From: Prosapia bicincta
Lineage: Eukaryota; Arthropoda; Insecta; Hemiptera; Cercopidae
Length of the DNA stretch: 64,000 nt
Assembly (NCBI GenBank): GCA_036971475.1
Contig: JBAIZL010000010.1
Span: 13,282,526-13,346,525, forward strand
Direction of reading: 5' to 3'
In this document: one piece after another, positions 1-10,274 of the stretch
Numbering within the stretch: the stretch's first letter is position 1
Layout: the number at the start of each line of letters is the position of its first letter
Notes under the pieces: model-generated
What the model saw: only the letters and a program-made list of their open reading frames with translations
The model's database searches: none
Told to the model about the DNA's origin: nothing
Translations under genes and position numbers: made by a program

Positions 1-76
1 CTTTTTCAGACAACAAGGCTGTCTATGGAAAGAGATGAAATGAATTTCAGGACTAAGATTAAATATATAAAAATCG

Positions 77-347
77 CCTGGCTGAAGATATAACATCACC
101 TGGCTGAAGACATAACATCACCTGACAGAAAATATAACATCACCTGACTGAAGACATAACATCACCTGACTAAGAGATATAACATCACCTGGCTGAAGAT
201 ATAACATCCCCTGGCTGAAGATATAACATCACCTGGCTGAAGACATAACATCACCTGGCTGAAGATATAACATCACCTGGCTGAAGACATAACATCACCT
301 GGCTGAAGACATAACATCACCTGACTGAAGATATAACATCACCTGAT
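77..347. repeat. 22-bp minisatellite, about 12 units
   Basis: Units starting with CCTG recur at 77, 99, 121, 143, 165, 188, 210, 232, 254, 276, 298 and 320, with a partial unit at 342. The period is 22 bp, with one 23-bp unit at 165. The core is CCTGGCTGAAGATATAAC followed by ATCA. Main variants are GGCTG/GACTG and GATAT/GACAT. No function can be read from it. Confidence 0.95.
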
Positions 348-1690
348 TGGGACGACTTATGGTTACTTTGCATACTTAAAATTCGCCTACTTCTTACCGA
401 AGTCATACTTACCCGAAACCCCTTCCGTTTAAGCAAGAAGGGATTGACAGACATTAAGGGAGTAAATCCTAAACTAGGCAAGTAATGTATATAAGAATAC
501 AGCCTGTAACACAATACAAGATAATGTACAAATGTTGAGTAATTAATACCTTATTAGCTTTATGGATTAAACCTTTATGCTCGTTTCGAAGAACAAGTCA
601 TCATCATCAGAATGTATAAAGACCCTGATATTACAAAATAAACTGAGTTTAATCAAAGATTCTTAACAAAGTTGGTCATACGTTGGTAATGGTAGAAGTG
701 TCCATAAGCTTCAATGTTGGGCTGCTGTAGTTTTGGTTATAACTATAAAAATATAGTTAAACTGAAAAAAAATCTTTGTTAGTATGAAGCCCATTGGCCA
801 GTTCACTATTACCTACAAAGAAAATCTTCGGAAAAGGTTTTATAAACAAATCTTTTTAAGGAACACTATCCTCTGCAATGGATCTTCGGAAAATATGGCG
901 ACGTCACGACGTCCCAAAACTTGAAAAAAGACAAAATAACTTCACAGTACGTACAGAACTTTTTAAAATACGGGTTGTTTTATATAAAACAGAGCCCTCT
1001 GTTATACTGAGTAGGCTAGAGCTACCAAGTACCCAGCTAGCTTAGGGGTTTTATGCCAATGCTTAAATATAAATCTTTGTTCACAAGAGTTCCCTACCTT
1101 TCGCAGGCAATAATAAAAGCCGTACAATTTTTTTTTTATCTCAAGGGGGTATTTTGGGCGTATTTGACATTTGGGGAGTTACATGACTGGACAAAGAGTC
1201 TGAGCATTCTATGCAAACGTATATTAGCACGAAGTGCAGTGACTCCCCTGGAGTAATCTTGGCCACTGATCTTGGAGCCCCTTCACACAACCGTGAGAAA
1301 TCAGATCCGTTTAGAGTAAATTATAGATTAGTAAACATAATTAGTAAGTAAAGTCACCCTTGTTGTTGGGGTGACGGCGACAATACTGCGGCACCCCTTC
1401 TGCGTTGTTACTCTAAGCACGGCTACGCGAAGAAGCTGGCCAGATCCGTCACCACAAACCCAACATATAGGCCTATGCTCCAGTTAAAATTGTTTGATCT
1501 TTCTGGCTCCTTCACCAATTATTCTCTTTGCCTGGTTAGTTATCGATATCACTTCTGTCTTGTGTTGGTGATGTATTTGTTAGCGTTATTCGAATTTGCG
1601 ATTCTTTGGAACAGATTTGAGAAGATAATTCCGGGCAGTGTGTTATCACCTCTCTTCGCCCGCGACTTCCTCCTTCCTCTCTTTTCTTAA
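348..1690. other. Unassigned unique sequence, no gene supported
   Basis: AT-rich non-repetitive sequence. Open frames at 1053-1256 and 1475-1690 (plus) and 317-514 (minus) are under 75 codons, have no recognisable domain, and the outer two overlap neighbouring repeats. A perfect hairpin with 7-bp arms GTCACCC/GGGTGAC and a 9-nt loop lies at 1353-1375. Around 895-915 a YY1-like ATGGCG is followed by two adjacent CGACGTC motifs resembling cAMP-response half-sites. These are isolated motifs, not a demonstrated promoter. Confidence 0.5.
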
Positions 1691-2150
1691 ATTCCTTCTA
1701 TCAATTCACACTCTCCTTATATATATATAGTTCAAATTTCAATAGTTAATAAAAATATTAAACTTTTTATTCATCCAATAAAGTTCAAATACGTTTTTTT
1801 AAACTTATAGCGGATGTAATTTGATGTAAATACAGTTTTATCAAATAATAACCCATCAATTAAATTTAATGAATTACCTTTAGCTTTATGTGGGAGAAAC
1901 ACCTTGCTATGGAATATAGTTATTTAGTCCCATTTGACTTTAAATAAATGATAACATATGATTTCATAAAAGAGCTAATTTTCTTTTGAAAGTTATGTTA
2001 TCGAACAGCTGTTTTAACGCATACGTTGTGTAACTTTATTTATATTAATTGCAATTATTTAATAAAAAGTAACTAAAACAATTTTTTCTAACCCAAGTGA
2101 GAATTTATTTCTAAATATTTTTGTTTATTTTACTTGTTTTATACAACAAA
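1691..2150 (+). repeat. Dispersed AT-rich element, copy A
   Basis: This is the fullest copy, together with copy C, of an interspersed sequence found four times in the window. It aligns by eye with 25086-25545 over most of its length. Shared landmarks in order are CCTTCTAT, TTTTATTCATCCA, AAGTTCAAATAC, AATATAGTTATTT, GATTTCATAAAA, a TGTTTTAAC segment, TTACTTTATTTATATT and AAAAAGTAACTA. It has no ORF of note. It probably is a non-autonomous mobile element or its remnant, but terminal repeats and target-site duplications could not be defined, so the class is unknown and the ends are approximate. Confidence 0.7.
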
Positions 2151-2222
2151 AATAATGGTAAAAGTAGCCGAATACCTACATATACGCACTACAGACTCAG
2201 ACAGACAGAACACGGCGCTGTC

Positions 2223-3960
2223 AGTAGTTATAATAAGGGCCAATAACATTAAGGAGTGCCAATAACCATAAGGAGTGCCAATAGCTACAAGGAGTGCCAA
2301 TAGCTACAAGGAGTGCCAATAGTTATAAGGAGTGTCAGTAGTTATAATAAGGGCCAATAACCATAAGGAGTGCCAATAACCATAAGGAGTGCCAATAGCT
2401 ACAAGGAGTGCCAATAGTTTTAAGGAGTGTCAGTAGTTATAATAAAGGCCAATAACCATAAGGAGTACCAATAACCATAAAGAGTGCCAATAGCTACAAG
2501 GAGTGCCAATAGTTATAAGGAGTGTCAGTAGTTATAATAAGGGCCAATAACCATAAGGAGTGCCAATAGCTACAAGGAGTTGCAATAGCTACAAGGAGTG
2601 CCAATAGTTATAAGGAGTGTCAGTAGTTATAATAAGGGCCAATAACCATAAGGAGTGCCAATAACCATAAGGAGTGCCAATAGCTACAAGGAGTGCCAAT
2701 AGCTACAAGGAGTGCCAATAGTTATAAGGAGTGTCAGTAGTTATAATAAGGTCCAATAACCATAAGGAGTGCCAATAACCGTAAGGAGTGCCAATAGCTA
2801 CAAGGATTGCCAATAGTTATAAGGAGTGTCAGTAGTTATAATAAGGTCCAATAACCATAAGGAGTGCCAATAACCGTAAGGAGTGCCAATAGCTACAAGG
2901 ATTGCCAATAGTTATAAGGAGTGTCAGTAGTTATAATAAGGTCCAATAACCATAAGGAGTGCCAATAACCATAAGGAGTGCCAATAGCTACAAGGATTGC
3001 CAATAGTTATAAGGAGTGTCAGTAGTTATAATAAGGGCCAATAACCATAAGGAGTGCCAATAACCATAAGGAGTGCCAATAGCTACAAGGATTGCCAATA
3101 GTTATAAGGAGTGTCAGTAGTTATAATAAGGGCCAATAACCATAAGGAGTGCCAATAACCATAATGAGTGCCAATAGCTACAAGGATTGCCAATAGTTAT
3201 AAGGAGTGTCAGTAGTTATAATAAAGGCCAATAACCATAAGGAGGGCCAATAACCATAAGGAGTGCCAATAGCTACAATGATTGCCAATAGTTATAAGGA
3301 GTGTCAGTAGTTATAATAAAGGCCAATAACCATAAGGAGGGCCAATAACCATAAGGAGTGCCAATAGCTACAAGGATTGCCAATAGTTATAAGGAGTGTC
3401 AGTAGTTATAATAAGGGCCAATAACCATAAGGAGGGCCAATAACCATAAGGAGTGCCAATAACCATAATGAGTGCCAATAGCTACAAGGAGTGCCAATAG
3501 TTATAAGGAGTGCCAGTAGTTATAATAAGGGCCAATAACCATAAAGAGTACCAATAACCATAAGGAGTGCCAATAGCTACAAGGATTGCCAATAGTTATA
3601 AGGAGTGCCAGTAGTTATAATAAGGGCCAATAACCATAAGGAGGGCCAATAACCATAAGGAGTGCCAATAGCTACAAGGAGTTGCAATAGCTACAAGGAG
3701 TGCCAATAGTTATAAGGAGTGTCAGTAGTTATAATAAGGGCCAATAACCATAAAGAGTACCAATAACCATAAGGAGTGCCAATAGCTACAAGGATTGCCA
3801 ATAGTTATAAGGAGTGCCAGTAGTTATAATAAGGGCCAATAACCATAAGGAGGGCCAATAACCATAAGGAGTGCCAATAACCATAATGAGTGCCAATAGC
3901 TACAAGGAGTGCCAATAGTTATAAGGAGGGCCAATAACCATAAGGAGTGCTAATAACCAT
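2223..3960. repeat. 19-bp minisatellite in 95-bp higher-order units
   Basis: The basic unit is 19 bp, for example GGAGTGCCAATAGCTACAA. Five variants are arranged in a fixed order: GTCAGTAGTTATAATAAG, GGCCAATAACCATAA, GCCAATAACCATAA, GCCAATAGCTACAA and GCCAATAGTTATAA types. The AAGGAGTGTC landmark recurs at 2821, 2916, 3011 and 3106, exactly 95 bp (5 x 19) apart. Some cycles are shorter or longer by whole 19-bp units. All variation looks like unit gain, loss and point change. No coding content. Confidence 0.95.
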
Positions 3961-3981
3961 ATGTATATGAGTACACACATA

Positions 3982-3984
<3 letters not shown>

Positions 3985-4041
<57 letters not shown>

Positions 4042-4055
4042 TGAGAGAGAGAGAG
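3985..4055. repeat. (TA)n followed by (GA)n microsatellite
   Basis: An uninterrupted TA run spans 3985-4039 and is followed after CGT by a GA run at 4043-4055. A long perfect TA tract can extrude as a cruciform and is a frequent site of assembly length error. It separates the 19-bp array from the degenerate 17-bp repeat. Confidence 0.95.
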
Positions 4056-4059
4056 TCTT

Positions 4060-4320
4060 ACACATAACTGATAGTTCCAAATAACTGATACTTTCTCATA
4101 ACCGATAGTTCCAAATAACTGATAATTTTACACAACTGAAAGTTCCAACAACTGATAGATATAAATAATTGATAGTCCCAAATAACTGGTCATTCCAAAT
4201 AACTAGTAATTCTACAAAACTGAAAGTTTCAATAACTGACAGATATAAATAACTGATAGGCCTAGCAAAACACTCATCGTTTCAAATAGGTAATAGTTGT
4301 AAATATAATAACTGATAAAC
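4060..4320. repeat. Degenerate ~17-bp tandem repeat
   Basis: Imperfect repeats of ATAACTGATAGTTCCAA with many substitutions and small indels; the ATAACTGATA core is recognisable about a dozen times. It is much more decayed than the adjacent 19-bp array, which suggests an older array no longer being homogenised. Confidence 0.8.
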
Positions 4321-4354
4321 TGAAATTACGACTTGCATCATAAGCTATTTTGTC

Positions 4355-4357
<3 letters not shown>

Positions 4358-4400
<43 letters not shown>
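4358..4400. repeat. (AT)n microsatellite
   Basis: An uninterrupted AT dinucleotide run of about 43 bp, the second long TA/AT tract within 400 bp. A much shorter TA run of about 18 bp lies at 5103-5120. Confidence 0.95.
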
Positions 4401-4403
<3 letters not shown>

Positions 4404-5318
4404 GAATTCTTTTTAATATTTAAAAACTTTACAATTTTTGTAAAAGAGGTATAACCTGTAATTCTTATTGCCATTATTAGAAATGTTCACATCATATGGT
4501 TTCGCCCTTATTGGCAACACACTGGTAACAAGAAGAAAGAAAACCTCCTGCAATGGGACAATATTTCCTGCAAAACGTCTCTGCTCGGGCCACCGACAAA
4601 GGCTAAAGGTATCAATTGTTCGGAACGCCATTAGTCTGTTCCAATCTACGATTAATTATCTCCCTTATTGTTCAATGTAATTATTCATTTGCTTTCAAAT
4701 ATGGCGGACCCGGCTTTATTTGTCGGTGTCATTGTTGTTGTTCCATCTCGCTACGGGGATATTAATTGCGTCCTAATTTTTCTGTTGGCATCACTGTTTT
4801 ACAGCTGAGCTGTATTTAATGGGGTTAAGGTTAATAATATTTTATTGTGTTTTTGTAATTAGTTTCATGGCGGAAAAAGAGAACTTGATTCGTTTTGTTT
4901 GAGAGATGTGATAATTTTCAGTATCTGGATATTATATAGGAAAATAGAATGAGTTTCCCTGAAGTTTTGATGACTGTCAGAGAGCACAATGGAGAAAACG
5001 GTGAAGCAGAAAAGCAGAAATCCTTTGTCATCAAGTGTCATCGCTATTTTAACTTGAGTGGAAACATAAAAAGTATTTTACTAACTATTGAAATTTTAAA
5101 CAATATATATATATATATATAGGGAAGACGAAAATGATATCTTTGCTATACAATAAGGGGGAAAATAGGTACCACCAAACTAGGAGTAATGGTTCAAGGA
5201 AGGATCAAAAGGGCGATACGTACTGGATGCAGAAGTGTTTCCTCGAAGTGCGATCTAAGAGTGGGGTTCGTAAGCTCAGAAGGGCCGCAGTTATAATGTT
5301 TCCACCCTCCAGAAGAAG
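4401..5318. other. Unique spacer before the 23-bp array
   Basis: Non-repetitive sequence with no supported gene. Short overlapping ORFs on both strands at 4413-4680 and 5134-5358 have no recognisable domain, and the last runs into the repeat array. Two ATGGCGGA motifs (near 4704 and 4868) resemble the YY1 core and lie in sequence otherwise unlike a promoter. Confidence 0.4.
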
Positions 5319-6036
5319 CCAATACAGTCAGCTGGTGTGCACCAATACAGTCAGCTAGTGTGTACCAATACAGTCAGCTGGTGTGCACCAATACAGACAG
5401 TTGGTGTGCACAAATACAATCGATGGTGAGCACCAATACAGACAATTAGCGTGCACCAATACAGTCACCTGGTGTGCACCAATACAGACAGTTGGTGTGC
5501 GTCAATACATTCAGCATGTGTTCACCAATACAGTCAGTTAGTGTGCACTAATACAGTCGATTCTGTGCACCAATAAAGACAGTTGGTGTGCATCAATACA
5601 GTCAGCTGGTGTGCACCAATACAGACAGTTGGTTGCACCAAAACAGCCCGCTAGTGTGCACCAATACAGTCAGCTGGTGTGCATCAATAAAGTCAGTTGG
5701 TGTGCACCAATACAGACAGTTGGTTGCATCAATACAGTCAGTTGGTGTGCACCAATACAGACGGTAGCACCAATACAGTGTGTTGGTGTGCACCAATACA
5801 GTCAGCTGGTGTGCACCAATACAGACAGTTGGTGTGCATCAATACTTTCAGCTTGTGTTCACCAATACAGTCAGCTGGTATGCACCAATACATACAGTTG
5901 GTGTGCACCAATACATTCAGCTTTTGTGCACCAATACAGTCGATTCTGTGCACCAAAACAGACAGTTGGTGTGCATCAATACAGTCATCTGGTGTGCACC
6001 AATACAGACAGTTGGTTGCACCAATACAGTGCGCCG

Positions 6037-8155
6037 GTGTGCACCAATACAGTCAGATGGTGTGCAACAATACAGTCAGTTTTTTTGCTTCAATACAGAT
6101 AGTTACAGACAGTTGGCGTGCATCAATACATTCAGCTGGTGTGGACCAATACAGTCAGTTAGTGTGCACTAATACAGTCGTTCTGTGCACCAATACAGAC
6201 AGTTGGTGTGCATCAATACAGACAGTTGGTTGCACCAAAAAACAGTCCGCTAGTGTGCACCAATGCAGACAGTTGGTTGCAACAAAACAGTCCGCTAGTG
6301 TGCACCAATGCAGTCAGCTGGTGTGCATCAATAAAGTCAGTTTGTGTGCACCAATACAGACAGTTGGTTGCATCAATACAATCAGTTGGTGTGCACCAAT
6401 ACAGACGGTTGCACCAATACAGTCTGCTGGTATGCACCAATACAGTCAGCTGGTGTGCAAAAATACAGGCAGTTGGTGTGCATCAATACATTCAGCTTGC
6501 GTTCACCAATACAGTCAGCTGGTGTGCACCAATATATACAGTTGGTGTGCACCAATACAGTCGATTCTGCCCACCAATACAGGCGGTTGGTGTGCACCAA
6601 TACAGTCAGCTGGTGTGCACCAATACAGTCGATGGTGAGCACCATTACAGACAGTTGGCGTGCATCAATACATTCAGCTGGTGTGAACCAATACAGGCAG
6701 TTGGTGTGCTCAATATAATTAGCTGGTGTGCACTAATACAGTCAGATAGTGTGCACCAATACAGACAGTTGGTTGCACCAATACAGTCCGCCGGTGTGCA
6801 CCAATACAGACAGTTGGTGTGCACCAATACAGCCGATTCTGTGCACCAATACAGTCAGCTGGTTTGCACCAATACAGTTAGGTAGTTTGCACCAATACTG
6901 TCAGCTGGTGTGCTCCAATAGAGTCAGTTGTTGTGCACCAATACAGACTGCTGGTGTGCACCAATACAGTCAGCTGGTGTGCACCAATACAGGCAGTTGG
7001 TGTGCACCAATACAGTCAGCTAGTGTGTACTAATAAAGTCAGCTGGTGTGCACCAATACAGACAGTTGGTGTGCACCAATACAGTCGATAAAAAGCACCA
7101 ATACAGACAGTTGGTATGTATCAATACAGTCAGCTGGTGTGCACCAATACGGACAGTTGTTTGCACCAATACAGTCCGCTGGTATGCACCAATACAGACA
7201 GCTGGTGTGCATCAATACAGTCAGTTGGTGTGCACCAATACAGACAGTTGGTTGCACCAATACAGTCCGCTGGTGTGCACCAATACGGACAGTTGTTTGC
7301 ACCAATACAGTCCGCTGGTATGCAAAAATACAGACAGCTGGTGTGCATCAATACAGTCAGTTGGTGTGCACCAATACAGACAGTTGGTTGCACCAATACA
7401 GTCAGCTGGTGTGCACCAATACAGTAGCTGGTGTGCATCAATAAAGTCAGTTTGTGTGCACCAATACAGACAGTTGGTTGCATCAATACAATCAGTTGGT
7501 GTGCACCAATACAGACGGTTGCACCAATACAGTCTGCTGGTATGCACCAATACAGTCAGCTGGTGTGCAAAAATACAGGCAGTTGGTGTGCATCAATACA
7601 TTCAGCTTGCGTTCACCAATACAGTCAGCTGGCGTGCACCAATATATACAGTTGGTGTGCACCAATACAGTCGATTCTGCCCACCAATACAGGCGGTTGG
7701 TGTGCACCAATACAGTCAGCTGGTGTGCACCAATACAGTCGATGGTGAGCACCATTACAGACAGTTGGCGTGCATCAATACATTCAGCTGGTGTGAACCA
7801 ATACAGGCAGTTGGTGTGCTCAATATAATTAGCTGGTGTGCACTAATACAGTCAGATAGTGTGCACCAATACAGACAGTTGGTTGCACCAATACAGTCTG
7901 CCGGTGCGCACCAATACAGACAGTTGGTGTGCACCAATACAGCCGATTCTGTGCACCAATACAGTCAGCTGGTTTGCACCAATACAGTTAGGTGGTTTGC
8001 ACCAATACTGTCAGCTGGTGTGCTCCAATAGAGTCAGTTGTTGTGCACCAATACAGACTGCTGGTGTGCACCAATACAGTCATCTGGTGTGCACCAATAC
8101 AGGCAGTTGGTGTGCACCAATACAGTCAGCTAGTGTGTACTAATAAAGTCAGCTG
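6037..8155. repeat. 2,119-bp segmental duplication within 23-bp array, first copy
   Basis: The rare string CAGATGGTGTGCAACAAT occurs near 6054 and again 2,119 bp downstream. All ORFs sampled in this interval, in several frames, recur with identical translations at +2,119 (6208-6885 and 8327-9004; 7048-8031 and 9167-10150). Internally the copy is two related blocks of about 1,009 bp (6037-7045) and 1,110 bp (7046-8155), which share their last roughly 700 bp with a few substitutions. This shows at least two rounds of block duplication. Confidence 0.9.
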
Positions 8156-10274
8156 GTGTGCACCAATACAGTCAGATGGTGTGCAACAATACAGTCAGTT
8201 TTTTTGCTTCAATACAGATAGTTACAGACAGTTGGCGTGCATCAATACATTCAGCTGGTGTGGACCAATACAGTCAGTTAGTGTGCACTAATACAGTCGT
8301 TCTGTGCACCAATACAGACAGTTGGTGTGCATCAATACAGACAGTTGGTTGCACCAAAAAACAGTCCGCTAGTGTGCACCAATGCAGACAGTTGGTTGCA
8401 ACAAAACAGTCCGCTAGTGTGCACCAATGCAGTCAGCTGGTGTGCATCAATAAAGTCAGTTTGTGTGCACCAATACAGACAGTTGGTTGCATCAATACAA
8501 TCAGTTGGTGTGCACCAATACAGACGGTTGCACCAATACAGTCTGCTGGTATGCACCAATACAGTCAGCTGGTGTGCAAAAATACAGGCAGTTGGTGTGC
8601 ATCAATACATTCAGCTTGCGTTCACCAATACAGTCAGCTGGTGTGCACCAATATATACAGTTGGTGTGCACCAATACAGTCGATTCTGCCCACCAATACA
8701 GGCGGTTGGTGTGCACCAATACAGTCAGCTGGTGTGCACCAATACAGTCGATGGTGAGCACCATTACAGACAGTTGGCGTGCATCAATACATTCAGCTGG
8801 TGTGAACCAATACAGGCAGTTGGTGTGCTCAATATAATTAGCTGGTGTGCACTAATACAGTCAGATAGTGTGCACCAATACAGACAGTTGGTTGCACCAA
8901 TACAGTCCGCCGGTGTGCACCAATACAGACAGTTGGTGTGCACCAATACAGCCGATTCTGTGCACCAATACAGTCAGCTGGTTTGCACCAATACAGTTAG
9001 GTAGTTTGCACCAATACTGTCAGCTGGTGTGCTCCAATAGAGTCAGTTGTTGTGCACCAATACAGACTGCTGGTGTGCACCAATACAGTCAGCTGGTGTG
9101 CACCAATACAGGCAGTTGGTGTGCACCAATACAGTCAGCTAGTGTGTACTAATAAAGTCAGCTGGTGTGCACCAATACAGACAGTTGGTGTGCACCAATA
9201 CAGTCGATAAAAAGCACCAATACAGACAGTTGGTATGTATCAATACAGTCAGCTGGTGTGCACCAATACGGACAGTTGTTTGCACCAATACAGTCCGCTG
9301 GTATGCACCAATACAGACAGCTGGTGTGCATCAATACAGTCAGTTGGTGTGCACCAATACAGACAGTTGGTTGCACCAATACAGTCCGCTGGTGTGCACC
9401 AATACGGACAGTTGTTTGCACCAATACAGTCCGCTGGTATGCAAAAATACAGACAGCTGGTGTGCATCAATACAGTCAGTTGGTGTGCACCAATACAGAC
9501 AGTTGGTTGCACCAATACAGTCAGCTGGTGTGCACCAATACAGTAGCTGGTGTGCATCAATAAAGTCAGTTTGTGTGCACCAATACAGACAGTTGGTTGC
9601 ATCAATACAATCAGTTGGTGTGCACCAATACAGACGGTTGCACCAATACAGTCTGCTGGTATGCACCAATACAGTCAGCTGGTGTGCAAAAATACAGGCA
9701 GTTGGTGTGCATCAATACATTCAGCTTGCGTTCACCAATACAGTCAGCTGGCGTGCACCAATATATACAGTTGGTGTGCACCAATACAGTCGATTCTGCC
9801 CACCAATACAGGCGGTTGGTGTGCACCAATACAGTCAGCTGGTGTGCACCAATACAGTCGATGGTGAGCACCATTACAGACAGTTGGCGTGCATCAATAC
9901 ATTCAGCTGGTGTGAACCAATACAGGCAGTTGGTGTGCTCAATATAATTAGCTGGTGTGCACTAATACAGTCAGATAGTGTGCACCAATACAGACAGTTG
10001 GTTGCACCAATACAGTCTGCCGGTGCGCACCAATACAGACAGTTGGTGTGCACCAATACAGCCGATTCTGTGCACCAATACAGTCAGCTGGTTTGCACCA
10101 ATACAGTTAGGTGGTTTGCACCAATACTGTCAGCTGGTGTGCTCCAATAGAGTCAGTTGTTGTGCACCAATACAGACTGCTGGTGTGCACCAATACAGTC
10201 ATCTGGTGTGCACCAATACAGGCAGTTGGTGTGCACCAATACAGTCAGCTAGTGTGTACTAATAAAGTCAGCTG
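8156..10274. repeat. 2,119-bp segmental duplication within 23-bp array, second copy
   Basis: Direct tandem copy of the preceding 2,119 bp, apparently identical where compared. It is followed at 10275 by a third, partial copy of the 1,110-bp sub-block (matching 7046 and 9165 onward). That copy first differs near 10552, where CACCAATAC replaces CAAAAATAC, and it diverges in structure after about 10660. Near-identity means either very recent duplication or an assembly duplication. Confidence 0.9.

Noticed and set aside
3985..4400. Origin or regulatory role for the two TA tracts
   Set aside because: Ordinary microsatellites in AT-rich eukaryotic DNA; nothing beyond composition supports a function.
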